A stretch of 64,000 nucleotides of DNA, from positions 234,423 to 298,422 of the forward strand of contig CAZTXB010000001.1 of the NCBI GenBank assembly GCA_964617955.1. The letters are read 5' to 3'. Shown here in pieces: positions 1 through 9,153 of this stretch. The position numbers and the translations under genes are program-made. Position 1 is the stretch's first letter. Every line of letters starts with the position of its first letter. The DNA is from JABWCE01 sp964617955. GTDB taxonomy: Bacteria; Bacteroidota; Bacteroidia; NS11-12g; UBA9320. Under the pieces are notes generated by a model. The model made no database searches and was not told the DNA's origin. It worked only from the letters and a program-made list of their open reading frames with translations.

Positions 1-2
1 GA

Positions 3-1889
3 GGTCCCGCATTGCGCAAAATGACCTTTCACGAAAGGGGAAATATGCTTAAAGCCTTGGCTTTGTATCTCAATGAGCGGAAAGACTTGTTCTATCCCAT
101 TAGTTACAAAACAGGAGCCACCAAGGCCGACAGCTGGATAGATATAGAAGGCGGTATAGGCAATTTATTTAGCTATGCCAGTTTGCGTCGCCAGTTCCCA
201 GACCAAAGGTTTTATGTAGATGGGGATACCATCGCATCAAGCAAGGGAGGTTCGTTTATTGGCCACCACATTATGGTACCTAAGGAAGGCGTTGCCATTC
301 ATATCAACGCTTTTAACTTCCCAGTTTGGGGAATGCTAGAGAAAATAGCTGTCAATTTGTTGGCAGGAATGCCGGCCATTGTGAAGCCGGCAACCCTTAC
401 TAGCTTTTTAACAGAAGCCGTAGCCAGAGAAATCATACGTTCAGGTATTTTGCCTGAAGGTGCACTCCAACTTATTTGCGGCTCAGCGAGAGGCATTCTG
501 GATTATGTTACGTTTCAGGACGTGGTCACTTTTACTGGAAGCGCCGAAACAGGGAAAATGCTCAAATCTCACCCACGCATTATTGAAGAATCCGTTCCTT
601 TTAATATGGAAGCCGATTCTCTCAATTGCATGGTATTGGGAGAGGATGTGATGCCGGATAGTGACGAATTTAAAATTTTTATAAAAGAGGTCAGAAAAGA
701 AATGACCATAAAAGCAGGTCAAAAATGTACTGCCGTAAGGCGCATTATTGTACCGGCTAATAGGGTTGAAGACATTCAAATTGCCTTAGGCAAGGCCTTG
801 GCCGAAACGGTGATTGGTGATCCTAGAAAGGAAGGCGTTAGAATGGGCCCACTCGCAGGTTTAGATCAGCGCAGAGAGGTCAGAGAAAAATTAAACCTTC
901 TATTGAGTGATTCGGAGATCATATACGGATCCTTGAACAATACATTAAGCGGAATAGACACTGATAAAGGGGCTTTTATGAGCCCGGTATTGCTTTACAA
1001 CAACAAGCCATTCACGAGCAATACAGCGCACAACATCGAGGCCTTCGGGCCAATAAGCACCCTCATGCCCTACCAAACACTTGAAGAGGCCATTGAGCTT
1101 GCCAAAATGGGGAAAGGATCGTTATGCAGCAGCATCACCACAGGGAGCGACGCCATTGCCAAAGACTACGTTTTGGGCAGTGCGTCCCATCATGGACGCA
1201 TACTTGTTTTTAACAAATACTGTGCTGGCGAGAGCACCGGTCATGGTTCTCCTTTGCCTCTACTGGTTCACGGTGGCCCGGGAAGAGCCGGAGGTGGTGA
1301 AGAAATGGGTGGCAAAAGAGGGGTTATGCATTACATGCAAAGAACTGCTATTCAGGGTTCGCCTACAACCCTCACCCATATACTTGAAAGCTATCAACCT
1401 GGCGCTGAGTACAAGCAACCCGAAAAACATTTGTTTAGAAAGCATTTCGAAGAATTGCAAATAGGAGAAACCATCCTCACCCATAAACGAACCATCACTG
1501 AGGCCGACATTGTTAATTTTGCCAATGTGAGCTGGGATCATTTTTATGCCCACACCGATGCGACCTCGCTTGATGGAACCCTTTTTACCGAAAAGGTGGC
1601 CCATGGCTATTTCATCTTAAGTGCGGCAGCCGGGCTGTTTGTTGACCCAGGTAAAGGTCCTGTTTTGCTTAACTATGGGCTTGAAGACTGCAGATTTACA
1701 AAACCTGTATACGCAGGCAGTACCATTGGGGTTAAACTTACGGTAAAGGAAAAAACCGACCAGGAGAAAAAAAGCCCGGAAGATGTGGCCAAAGGAATCG
1801 TAAAGTTTTATGTAGAAGTGTACGATGAAACCGAAGAAACTATTGCCGTGGCAACCATTTTGACCATGGTAAAAAAACTCGCCCAATGA
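3..1889 (+). CDS. paaZ: PaaZ, bifunctional oxepin-CoA hydrolase / aldehyde dehydrogenase (5' end outside window)
   Basis: Ring-opening enzyme of aerobic phenylacetate degradation. In the known family the C-terminal MaoC-like hydratase opens oxepin-CoA and the N-terminal aldehyde dehydrogenase oxidises the resulting semialdehyde. The frame is open to the left edge and the first visible residues (GPALRKMTFHERGNMLKA) match an internal stretch of E. coli PaaZ, so roughly 50 N-terminal residues are missing; the TTG at 12 is not the real start. Visible landmarks are the ALDH glutamate context FNMEADSLN, the nucleophile context KAGQKCTA, the linker GGPGRAGGGEE, and the hydratase Asp/His pair in SWDHFYAH followed by HGYFILSAAAGLF. 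It lies 18 kb from the other paa genes and on the opposite strand. The family and domain order are clear; recall of the E. coli sequence is from memory. Confidence 0.96.
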   Translation, partial: GPALRKMTFHERGNMLKALALYLNERKDLFYPISYKTGATKADSWIDIEGGIGNLFSYASLRRQFPDQRFYVDGDTIASSKGGSFIGHHIMVPKEGVAIHINAFNFPVWGMLEKIAVNLLAGMPAIVKPATLTSFLTEAVAREIIRSGILPEGALQLICGSARGILDYVTFQDVVTFTGSAETGKMLKSHPRIIEESVPFNMEADSLNCMVLGEDVMPDSDEFKIFIKEVRKEMTIKAGQKCTAVRRIIVPANRVEDIQIALGKALAETVIGDPRKEGVRMGPLAGLDQRREVREKLNLLLSDSEIIYGSLNNTLSGIDTDKGAFMSPVLLYNNKPFTSNTAHNIEAFGPISTLMPYQTLEEAIELAKMGKGSLCSSITTGSDAIAKDYVLGSASHHGRILVFNKYCAGESTGHGSPLPLLVHGGPGRAGGGEEMGGKRGVMHYMQRTAIQGSPTTLTHILESYQPGAEYKQPEKHLFRKHFEELQIGETILTHKRTITEADIVNFANVSWDHFYAHTDATSLDGTLFTEKVAHGYFILSAAAGLFVDPGKGPVLLNYGLEDCRFTKPVYAGSTIGVKLTVKEKTDQEKKSPEDVAKGIVKFYVEVYDETEETIAVATILTMVKKLAQ

Positions 1890-1962
1890 AGAATATGAAT
1901 GTGAGATTACATTGGAACCATACCAAACGGAGGTCAAGCGCGTTTTTGAAACTGTACCCTCA

Positions 1963-3003
1963 ATGAAAAATTTATTTCTACTTGTTTTTGCTCTAATTAT
2001 TCTATCGGCTAAAGGACAGATTGGAGGAACCCGAACCTACCCTTTTCTCAATCTTGATCACAGCGCGCGTGTTGCCGCTGCCGGAGGAAGTTTAATAACC
2101 ATCAGAGACAATGACATATCGCTGGCATACCACAATCCGGCCCTTCTGAATAAGAGCATGCACAATCAGGCAACCTTGAGTTATATGAATTATTTAGGGG
2201 GCATTAACAACGCATTTGCAGGCTACGCCCGACATCACGACAGCTTTGGAACTTTTTCGGCCAATGTTTTTTTTGTTAATTATGGTAAAATTCAAGGATA
2301 CGATGCCAATGGAAATGCCACCAGAATGTTTACTTCCCAAGACTATAATTTTCAATTGGGCTACGGATTGCATTGGAAGGATAAATTTTGGTACGGTGTC
2401 AACTTTAATTTTATTTACTCGGCCCTTGAGGCTTATGTTTCGACAGCCGGTGCCTTTAATGCCGGGGGTATCTATTACAATGCGGAAAAACAGTTTAGCA
2501 CCACTTTGCTCATCAAGAATCTGGGCATGCAGTTTATCCCCTATTATGAAAATCACCGCGAACCCTTGCCGGTAGACATACAGTTTGGCATTTCCAAAAA
2601 ATTAAAATACAATCCGCTGCGGTTTTCAATTATCGCCCACGACCTGCAAACTTGGGACTTATCGTACGTGAATCCCAATAAAAGAAACAAAACCATTGAC
2701 TTGGAAACCCAGAAAGTAAAGGTCGAAAAAGTGCCTGTTCCTGAAAAGTTGATGCGTCACTTTAATTTTGTAGGAGAATTTATTTTTTCGCCTAACTTTA
2801 ATCTTATCGCGGGTTACAATTATCAAAGAAGAAAGGAGTTGTCGCCTGAACAGCGCAGGGTGGTTACAGGTTTTTCGTGGGGACTTACCTTTAATTTACT
2901 CAAATACCGATTTACCTATGGCATGGCATCTTATTATCCCGGCCAACCAAGTTTTAATTTCTCTGTCTTAAAAAGCGTTTCTGATTTTCGGAAAAAATCC
3001 TAG
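1963..3003 (+). CDS. porQ: Type IX secretion system protein PorQ
   Basis: Outer-membrane beta-barrel-like component of the T9SS; in Porphyromonas and Flavobacterium it works with PorU/PorV/PorZ in processing and attachment of cargo. The 346-aa product has an N-terminal signal peptide (KNLFLLVFALIILSAKGQ) and then the family hallmarks: SARVAAAGG, DNDISLAYHNPALLN, GYARH, the REPLPVDIQFGISKKLKY block, and FNLIAGYNYQRRKEL near the C terminus. The ATG at 1963 was chosen because it starts directly at the signal peptide; the frame is open to a TTG at 1912 but that would put about 17 unlikely residues in front. It lies 73 bp after paaZ on the same strand. The TAG stop overlaps the TAG stop of the convergent Lgt-family gene in a 4-bp CTAG. 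Confidence 0.92.
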   Translation: MKNLFLLVFALIILSAKGQIGGTRTYPFLNLDHSARVAAAGGSLITIRDNDISLAYHNPALLNKSMHNQATLSYMNYLGGINNAFAGYARHHDSFGTFSANVFFVNYGKIQGYDANGNATRMFTSQDYNFQLGYGLHWKDKFWYGVNFNFIYSALEAYVSTAGAFNAGGIYYNAEKQFSTTLLIKNLGMQFIPYYENHREPLPVDIQFGISKKLKYNPLRFSIIAHDLQTWDLSYVNPNKRNKTIDLETQKVKVEKVPVPEKLMRHFNFVGEFIFSPNFNLIAGYNYQRRKELSPEQRRVVTGFSWGLTFNLLKYRFTYGMASYYPGQPSFNFSVLKSVSDFRKKS

Positions 3004-3806
3004 CCTATTTTCTCCTTCCTTTGGAGTATAAACCAAAGCACAGAAGAAAAACCAATTAAAAGAATGGCAATAAGTTGCGAATAGGTGAGCATTCCCCCAA
3101 ACACAAATCCTCTTTCCTCATCGCCCCTAAAGTGTTCATTGATGGCCCTTCCAAAAGCGTATAGCATAATATAAATTAAAAACAACTGACCGCTAAATTT
3201 CTGTTTTTTCGAAATGATATATACCACCAACAAGGTAAAAAGATTGATGGCGATATCGAAAAGTTGTGTAGGATACAAGGGCAGATTTTTGATATCGGCT
3301 GCAGACTGCGGATGAGAGAAAATAACTCCCAGACTGTTGTCGCAGACTTTCCCATGGCAGCATCCTGCCAAAAAACAACCCAATCGCCCGAAAGAATGCA
3401 ATATAGGTCCGGCAAAGGCCACGCCATCCATAAAAGGCCAAAAGGGATTTTTTTTACGCCGAAGCAGGATATACAAGGTTGGCACAACCAACAATAAGGA
3501 CCCATAAAATACAAAGCCATTGCCAAGATCCTGAAGCATCAGACTTGGTTTATTTATGTATTTCGATGGGTCTTCAAGATAAAAAAGCAGCTTTCCGCCT
3601 ACAAATGCAGCTCCAAATGCCCATACAAAAAGTTCGGAAAGTTGGTCCTTGTTTATTCCGAGTTTTTTGTTTTTGTAAAGAATAATATAATAGGCCGAAA
3701 TAATTCCAAGTCCTATGCATAATCCATAAGAGTTTAAGGACAGGGTTTCAGGCAAGAAACCCCTTAAAAATTCGGGTGTTTTAAACGTAAATAGTCTGGG
3801 AAACAT
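3000..3806 (-). CDS. Prolipoprotein diacylglyceryl transferase (Lgt) family membrane protein, divergent active site
   Basis: Polytopic membrane protein of 268 aa with the Lgt fold pattern: LNSYGLCIGLG near the N terminus, GNGFVFYGSLL at about 95-105, the signature region around 138-156, and a C-terminal INEHFRGDEERGF plus YSQLIAI motif. Lgt transfers diacylglycerol to the lipobox cysteine of prolipoproteins in the inner membrane. In the signature, Arg141 and Gly152 are kept, but positions that are His103, Asn146 and Glu151 in E. coli Lgt appear as Tyr101, Cys144 and Cys149 (alignment by eye). This Cys-rich form is common in Bacteroidota proteins annotated as Lgt; whether it is the housekeeping enzyme or a paralogue cannot be told here. 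The start is 3 bp after the stop of an upstream lipoprotein gene, so they are probably cotranscribed. Confidence 0.8.
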   Translation of the reverse strand: MFPRLFTFKTPEFLRGFLPETLSLNSYGLCIGLGIISAYYIILYKNKKLGINKDQLSELFVWAFGAAFVGGKLLFYLEDPSKYINKPSLMLQDLGNGFVFYGSLLLVVPTLYILLRRKKNPFWPFMDGVAFAGPILHSFGRLGCFLAGCCHGKVCDNSLGVIFSHPQSAADIKNLPLYPTQLFDIAINLFTLLVVYIISKKQKFSGQLFLIYIMLYAFGRAINEHFRGDEERGFVFGGMLTYSQLIAILLIGFSSVLWFILQRKEKIG

Positions 3807-3809
3807 GAA

Positions 3810-4301
3810 TTAAGGAACCGGCGGAATACAAGGATTGCAATGCAAAAATGTTTTCAAATAGATGTTATCTTCTTTTACCGTGAGGTCAACTTTTATCAAA
3901 TTGCGGTTAATGAACCCAAGATAACATTGATACTCCTTAATATCGGCCTGAAAATCCGCCGCAGGTGGATAAACACTGATGTAGACCTCTTTTCCCATCT
4001 TTTGATTTAAATGCAGCCTCCCTTCGCTGTCGGTACTCATTATCTTAGGCTTGCAGTCCGGATTTAAGTTTTTATAAACTTCTACCCTTCTATTGGCCAT
4101 CGGCTTTTCTCGCATCATTTCGGCAAGCATCGCCTCTGAAGGGGCCGCTCCTCCGCAATAAGCCTCCGTGAACTGGATATGTACAGTCTTTTTGCCTTTT
4201 TTAAATAGTGAATTTCCGTTTTTACAAGAAAAACAAACCATCAAAATGACTGATGAAATTAAGACCTTTGATAAAATCAGTCCTTTAACTATTCTATTCA
4301 T
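3810..4301 (-). CDS. Small predicted lipoprotein, function unknown
   Basis: A 163-aa protein not recognised as a known family. The N terminus is a lipoprotein signal: basic start, hydrophobic stretch about residues 8-24, then a lipobox ending in FSC, so the mature protein probably begins at Cys26. The remainder is about 135 residues with scattered cysteines (including CGG and a final HCNPCIPPVP) and a pattern compatible with a small beta-rich carboxypeptidase-regulatory-like fold (TDSEGRLHLNQKMGKEVYISVYPP), which is only an impression. It ends 3 bp before the Lgt-family gene, so the two are likely one transcript. No upstream gene on this strand within 150 bp. Confidence 0.7.
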   Translation of the reverse strand: MNRIVKGLILSKVLISSVILMVCFSCKNGNSLFKKGKKTVHIQFTEAYCGGAAPSEAMLAEMMREKPMANRRVEVYKNLNPDCKPKIMSTDSEGRLHLNQKMGKEVYISVYPPAADFQADIKEYQCYLGFINRNLIKVDLTVKEDNIYLKTFLHCNPCIPPVP

Positions 4302-4452
4302 AAATTTTCAAGTGCGCTTGTTTTCTTTAAATTAATATACTGCTGTTATACAAATGAATATGCTACGTTCAACGCTAAAAAGATGGAGATGGAAAGCCAT
4401 GAACTAACTGAATTTATGCATTCAGAAACGCATCCTAAAATTAAAATCGGGA

Positions 4453-5163
4453 TTAATGCTTTATCAGTTTGGCCCTATTAATTTTTGTTCCGTCAGACAG
4501 CGTAAGCCAATAAACTCCGGCAGGAACATCAAAAGGAATGGCGGTTTGGTCTTCCAATTTTTCCTCCACTATCATTCGACCATCAGGACTGTACACATTT
4601 AAAACAGCGCCTTGTTTTACATAATCAGAATGAATATTCAGGACATTGCCGCTTAAAGGATTGGGATAGAAGGATTGACTTGAATTCAAAACCATCTCTA
4701 TTCCGCCTGCACCATTTACTTTCATGACAGGATTTTTTATGGTATCGGTGAGTGGCACTCCTCCAAAACCTGAAAGTTTATAGTAAATGGTTATAATAAT
4801 GTTCAACTTAAAGGTTCCTGCTTTGGTAGGGGTTCCCGAAATTTTCGCGCATCCTACTTCTGCCGGGGTGTAAGTGGGCTTTGACTTATTGAGTTGAAAG
4901 GTTAAGCCATCCGGAAGGTTGTTAACTTTCATAATAGTCATGGAATCGATAGTGGCCACGGTAGGGTTACCAAATACAATCACCGTAGTATCTTTAATAA
5001 ACTTAAATTGAATAACTTGATTGTATGCCACTCCCGTTTGAGCATCGGGCATCACGGCGGGATAAAACCCGGGTTTGGTGATCATGTTATCCGGTGTGCA
5101 CTGAGCATTCAATTGAATGAATGAAAAAATAAATAACGCAAGTATTAAAATATTTTTAGTCAT
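4453..5163 (-). CDS. Secreted protein with Ig-like region and T9SS type A C-terminal sorting domain
   Basis: A 236-aa secreted protein. Signal peptide at 1-20 (ending LNAQC). The middle holds a putative-Ig (He_PIG-like) pattern, LPDGLTF followed about 20 residues later by KISGTPTKAGTFKLNI. From about residue 163 there is a typical T9SS type A domain: SFYPNPLSGN, then VLNVYSPDGRMI, then the final VPAGVYWLTLSDG and a short KLIKH end. Such domains direct export through the T9SS and attachment or release at the cell surface. Its ATG is only 14 bp from the ATG of the divergent TonB-dependent receptor gene. No enzymatic motif is visible. Confidence 0.85.
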   Translation of the reverse strand: MTKNILILALFIFSFIQLNAQCTPDNMITKPGFYPAVMPDAQTGVAYNQVIQFKFIKDTTVIVFGNPTVATIDSMTIMKVNNLPDGLTFQLNKSKPTYTPAEVGCAKISGTPTKAGTFKLNIIITIYYKLSGFGGVPLTDTIKNPVMKVNGAGGIEMVLNSSQSFYPNPLSGNVLNIHSDYVKQGAVLNVYSPDGRMIVEEKLEDQTAIPFDVPAGVYWLTLSDGTKINRAKLIKH

Positions 5164-5177
5164 TTGAAGATATATTT

Positions 5178-7505
5178 ATGGTTTACAATTTTAATCTATT
5201 TGGAACGCGCTGCAAAATAATTTTACTTTTTATCCTTTTGGCTTCCGGTGAGCTATGTGCCCAGCAATTGCTGAGAGGTTTGGTTATGACCGAAGATTCA
5301 TCCGTGTTGCTCGAAAACACCGTGATCAAGAATATAAACAGTGGTAGAGGCAGTTTGACGAACGATTCGGGTTTTTATAAAATAATGGCTACCCCTGGAG
5401 ACATGATTGAGTTCAGCAAAACCGGGTATACGTCGCGCAAAATCACCTACAAAGGGGAGACAGTTCTGAATGTTACATTAAGAGAGTCGGAAAACGCACT
5501 TGAGGAGATCGTTGTGTCGGCTTCGAGAGGAAATCAGGCTTTAAAAAACACCTCCGTGAGTATGGAAAGTATAAAACCCTATTTGATAGAAAATAAAAAC
5601 CCATCTACCCTTGAAAATACCATCGATCAAATCCCAGGTGTTCAGTCGGTAAATGGGCAAGTGGTGATAAGAGGAGGAAGCGGATGGAGCTATGGTGCCG
5701 GTAGCCGTGTGATGGTAATGCTCGATGGCATGCCTATGTTATCGGGCGATGCAGGACAGGTTATGTGGTCATTTCTGCCGGTAGAGAATATTGAAAACTT
5801 AGAGGTGATTAAAGGCGCTGCGTCAGTGCTCTATGGTTCATCGGCTTTGAACGGTGTAATTAATATTAAAACTGCCATGCCGGGTGCTAAACCGCTTACG
5901 AAAATTTCAACTTTTTACGGCTTTTATGGCAAACCATCGGAAGAAGGTTTGCGATGGAACCCAAACCAAATCCTGTCACAATATGGAATAAGGGCATTCC
6001 ACTCACAAAGACTGGATAAAAACAATGCACTGACTATCACACTTAACGGTTTTAAAGACGACGGCTACCGCATGAGTGATGCCGATGAGAGAATGAGAAT
6101 GGGGTTTCAGTACTTCAGGGAATGGCCTTCTGTTAAAAACCCTAAAACCAAGGCCCGTTCCGGCTTAAACGGAAACCTTCAAAAAGGAAGGAGCAGTTCG
6201 TTTCTGCTCTGGGAAAACGACAAGCTCGCCTATACTTCCCTAGACAGCAATTACACAAAAAACGGCACCCTGCGTATTAATCTCGACCCCTACTTTACCC
6301 TGAATAAAAGAGGTTGGAAACACCTCATGCAGGGAAGATATTTAAGAATAGAAAACAAGGTTGAAGACAATGCAGCCGGTAGCAGCAACCAAAGCAATTA
6401 TTCAAACAACTGGTTTGGCGAATACCAAATCTCAAAAACATTCTTTAAAATAATTCATGCCGTGGCCGGAACTTCAGGAAATATTTCAATATCAGAATCT
6501 CCGCTCTATCAAGGGCATCAAAAGGCTTCAAATAAGGCCCTTTACTTGCAAGCCAACACATTATTGAAAGGCTGGGCTTTTGATGCCGGAATCCGGTACG
6601 AAAATTACAAGCTCAACAATTACAAAGAAAGCAGACCGGTATTGCGCACCGGCGTGAGCCGTGCCTTATCGAAGTTTACTTTTGCCAGGGCTTCATTCGG
6701 ACAAGGCTACAGGTTTCCAACCATTGCCGAATCGTATATTCTTACGTCGGTAGGCCCAATTAAAATTTACCCAAACCAGCAACTGAAGTCAGAAAACGGC
6801 TGGAACGCAGAACTAGGGCTTAAGCAAGGGATGAGGTTTGGAAAAATGGATGCCATCCTGGATGTGGCAGGTTTTTGGATGGAATATGAGCGCATGATGG
6901 AATTCACCTTCGCCCAATGGGAAAAACCCAGTATTCAAAATCCTCTACCGGTAGGGTTTAAATCCGTTAATGTTTCTTATGCAAAAATTCGTGGTGTGGA
7001 TCTCAGCTTTGCTGGTACGCGAAAATGGAAATTATCAGAACTTAAATGGCTGATGGGTTATACCTACTCCCATGCTATTTCTACCCAACCCCGCGCTGTA
7101 TTTTATACCGATTCGCTCAACAACAAATTAACCTTTGCAAACACCAGCAGCGACACTTCCGGATATTTCTTAAAATACAGGCCTAAACACCTCGCACGAT
7201 TAGACCTTCAATACAGTTTGCGCCAATGGGAACTTGGAGTGAGTATGAGATACAACAGTTACCTTCAAAACATCGACAAGGCCTTTGTTTCCTTTCCCAT
7301 AGCGTTTGTTGCTCCGGGAGTGCAAACCGTTAGGGATGAAGGTAAAAAAGGCGACCATGTCTTCGACCTGCGCTTCGGAAAATCCTTCCAAAAATTTAAA
7401 GTGCTTTTGTTGGTCAACAATGTCCTTAATCGCAAATACATGACCCGACCTTACGATATGAGGCCCCCCCGCTCCTATATGCTGCAATTTACAATTCAAT
7501 TATAA
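5178..7505 (+). CDS. TonB-dependent outer-membrane receptor with N-terminal carboxypeptidase-like domain
   Basis: A 775-aa outer-membrane active transporter. After a signal peptide ending near residue 28 (GELCAQ) there is a carboxypeptidase-D-regulatory-like domain (RGLVMTEDSSVLLENTVI, DSGFYKI, VTLRESENALEEIVVSASR), typical of Bacteroidota SusC/FecA-type receptors. The plug follows at about 120-240, with QIPGVQSVNGQVVIRGGSG, VMLDGMPM and the strong ENLEVIKGAASVLYGSSALNG motif ending in VINI. The rest is a beta-barrel finishing with an aromatic-rich end (RSYMLQFTIQL). The substrate is not deducible; the size and lack of a SusD partner point to siderophore, vitamin or metal-complex uptake rather than glycans. 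It starts 14 bp from the divergent T9SS cargo gene, so the promoter must overlap coding sequence. Confidence 0.93.
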   Translation: MVYNFNLFGTRCKIILLFILLASGELCAQQLLRGLVMTEDSSVLLENTVIKNINSGRGSLTNDSGFYKIMATPGDMIEFSKTGYTSRKITYKGETVLNVTLRESENALEEIVVSASRGNQALKNTSVSMESIKPYLIENKNPSTLENTIDQIPGVQSVNGQVVIRGGSGWSYGAGSRVMVMLDGMPMLSGDAGQVMWSFLPVENIENLEVIKGAASVLYGSSALNGVINIKTAMPGAKPLTKISTFYGFYGKPSEEGLRWNPNQILSQYGIRAFHSQRLDKNNALTITLNGFKDDGYRMSDADERMRMGFQYFREWPSVKNPKTKARSGLNGNLQKGRSSSFLLWENDKLAYTSLDSNYTKNGTLRINLDPYFTLNKRGWKHLMQGRYLRIENKVEDNAAGSSNQSNYSNNWFGEYQISKTFFKIIHAVAGTSGNISISESPLYQGHQKASNKALYLQANTLLKGWAFDAGIRYENYKLNNYKESRPVLRTGVSRALSKFTFARASFGQGYRFPTIAESYILTSVGPIKIYPNQQLKSENGWNAELGLKQGMRFGKMDAILDVAGFWMEYERMMEFTFAQWEKPSIQNPLPVGFKSVNVSYAKIRGVDLSFAGTRKWKLSELKWLMGYTYSHAISTQPRAVFYTDSLNNKLTFANTSSDTSGYFLKYRPKHLARLDLQYSLRQWELGVSMRYNSYLQNIDKAFVSFPIAFVAPGVQTVRDEGKKGDHVFDLRFGKSFQKFKVLLLVNNVLNRKYMTRPYDMRPPRSYMLQFTIQL

Positions 7506-7611
7506 GCGTCTTCTTCAAGGGTTTACAAATTGGTGAAATCTTCTCATCGTATTTATGCAAATTTTATTTTTCTAATTCACAAAAAATGCCTTGATTTGAG
7601 AGCCTGTTAAA

Positions 7612-9153
7612 ATGATTATGCGTAAATTCTATTTCCTATTAATACTGATTTCAACCACTTTGAGCTTTGGACTGGACACTGCTCCTGACGACCGCTCCAA
7701 AGCACCCTTGCCAAACGACAGCAAAGAAAAAGTGGATGAGCTCAACAATAGAGCCGATTTGTATCTTAAAGATCCTACGGAAGCGAGTTGCCAAACTGCG
7801 AAGGACATTGCCCTTGAGGCAGCAAAAATGGCTGAGCGACTCGACTATAAAACAGGAATGTACAGGTCCTATACTCAACTTGCGCTGATTTACAAAACTT
7901 TGAATATTCAGGTACAGTATTTGAAATATAAAAGCAAGGCTGCCCTGGTAGACAGAAGCTCCGAAATAAAGGCGCAGAAGGAACAAATTGAAAAACAAAA
8001 TTCTGAGCTTGAAAAACATGAGGCTGAAATGCGGGAGCAAAATGAAGCCATTCAAAAACAGAAATCTGATATTGAAAGAAGAAAGGCGGAGGCAGATAAA
8101 ATAAAAAGAGACTTAGCGCTGCTCGCGCAAGACAATTCATCCAATAAAGACTTAATCTTACAAAAACAAAAGGAGTTGGCCATCAAAGAACAGGCGCTTA
8201 CTGAAACTTCAGGTCAGCTTTCTGTTATGACTGAAGAGGCTGAAAAATTAGCTACCCAAAACCAGTTGCTGGAACAAGATAAAAAAATCAAAGAACTTTT
8301 GGTTAACCGGAAAGAAATGGAACTCAATAGCCAAAAGCAGCAAAAATATTTCTTGTTGCTCTTTGTAGGGGTGCTACTTGCCTTGGCTGTGGTGTTGTTT
8401 AACCTCTATAAAACCAAACAGAAAACCGCCAAGGAACTTGCTCAGAAAAATGAAATCATCATCGCCGAGAAAAAACGCTCTGATGAGCTGCTTCTCAATA
8501 TTTTACCCTTACAAACTGCCAATGAGTTAAAAGCAAACGGCAAAGCCATTGCCCGCGATTACGAAATGGTAACTGTGCTCTTTACCGACTTTAAGGATTT
8601 CACCCTCATCAGTGAAAAGTTGTCTCCAAAAGATTTGGTGGATGAAATCGACATGTGTTATAGCGCTTTTGACGGTATTATAGAGAAACACGATATCGAA
8701 AAGATTAAAACCATTGGAGATGCCTACTTATGTGCCCATGGCATTGCCCACGACAACCTGCCATCCATACACGAGCATGACCCTTCAAATGTGGTGAATG
8801 CTGCCTTTGAGATTGTAGAATTCATGAACCGTATGTACGATCAACGTATGAAGGAAGGTAAACCGTTTTTCAGAATCAGAATCGGAATTCACAGCGGACC
8901 ACTGGTAGCCGGTGTAGTTGGTCGCAAGAAGTTTGCCTACGACATTTGGGGCGATACTGTAAATACGGCTGCGCGCATGGAGCAAAACAGCGAACCGGGC
9001 AAAATCAATGTGTCGTCGAGTACCTACAATATGATTAAAGACAATTATCACTTTATTCACAGAGGTAAAATTGAGGCTAAAAACAAAGGACAAATCGACA
9101 TGTATTTTGTTGAAGCCAAAACCATCGATGAGCCACAGGCGGCAAGGGCTTAA
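7612..9153 (+). CDS. Membrane-anchored class III adenylate cyclase with N-terminal helical/coiled-coil sensor region
   Basis: A 513-aa protein predicted to make cAMP. Order: signal peptide (1-20), a TPR-like helical segment (about 40-110), a long charged coiled coil (about 118-240), one membrane helix (about 247-266) and a cytoplasmic cyclase domain (about 315-500). The catalytic domain has both metal-binding aspartates (Asp326 in FTDFKDFT and Asp370 in IGDAY), the adenine-specifying Lys366/Asp444 pair, and the transition-state Asn451 and Arg455 in VNTAARM, so it should be an active ATP cyclase. ATG at 7612 or 7618. A Crp/Fnr-family gene is encoded elsewhere in the window (29.3 kb) but nothing links them directly. 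The stop overlaps the stop of the convergent transpeptidase gene in a 4-bp TTAA. Confidence 0.9.
   Translation: MIMRKFYFLLILISTTLSFGLDTAPDDRSKAPLPNDSKEKVDELNNRADLYLKDPTEASCQTAKDIALEAAKMAERLDYKTGMYRSYTQLALIYKTLNIQVQYLKYKSKAALVDRSSEIKAQKEQIEKQNSELEKHEAEMREQNEAIQKQKSDIERRKAEADKIKRDLALLAQDNSSNKDLILQKQKELAIKEQALTETSGQLSVMTEEAEKLATQNQLLEQDKKIKELLVNRKEMELNSQKQQKYFLLLFVGVLLALAVVLFNLYKTKQKTAKELAQKNEIIIAEKKRSDELLLNILPLQTANELKANGKAIARDYEMVTVLFTDFKDFTLISEKLSPKDLVDEIDMCYSAFDGIIEKHDIEKIKTIGDAYLCAHGIAHDNLPSIHEHDPSNVVNAAFEIVEFMNRMYDQRMKEGKPFFRIRIGIHSGPLVAGVVGRKKFAYDIWGDTVNTAARMEQNSEPGKINVSSSTYNMIKDNYHFIHRGKIEAKNKGQIDMYFVEAKTIDEPQAARA

Noticed and set aside
483..779. 98-aa antisense ORF within paaZ
   Set aside because: Shadow of the conserved ALDH coding frame with no independent support; the same applies to the other short overlapping ORFs in the window.
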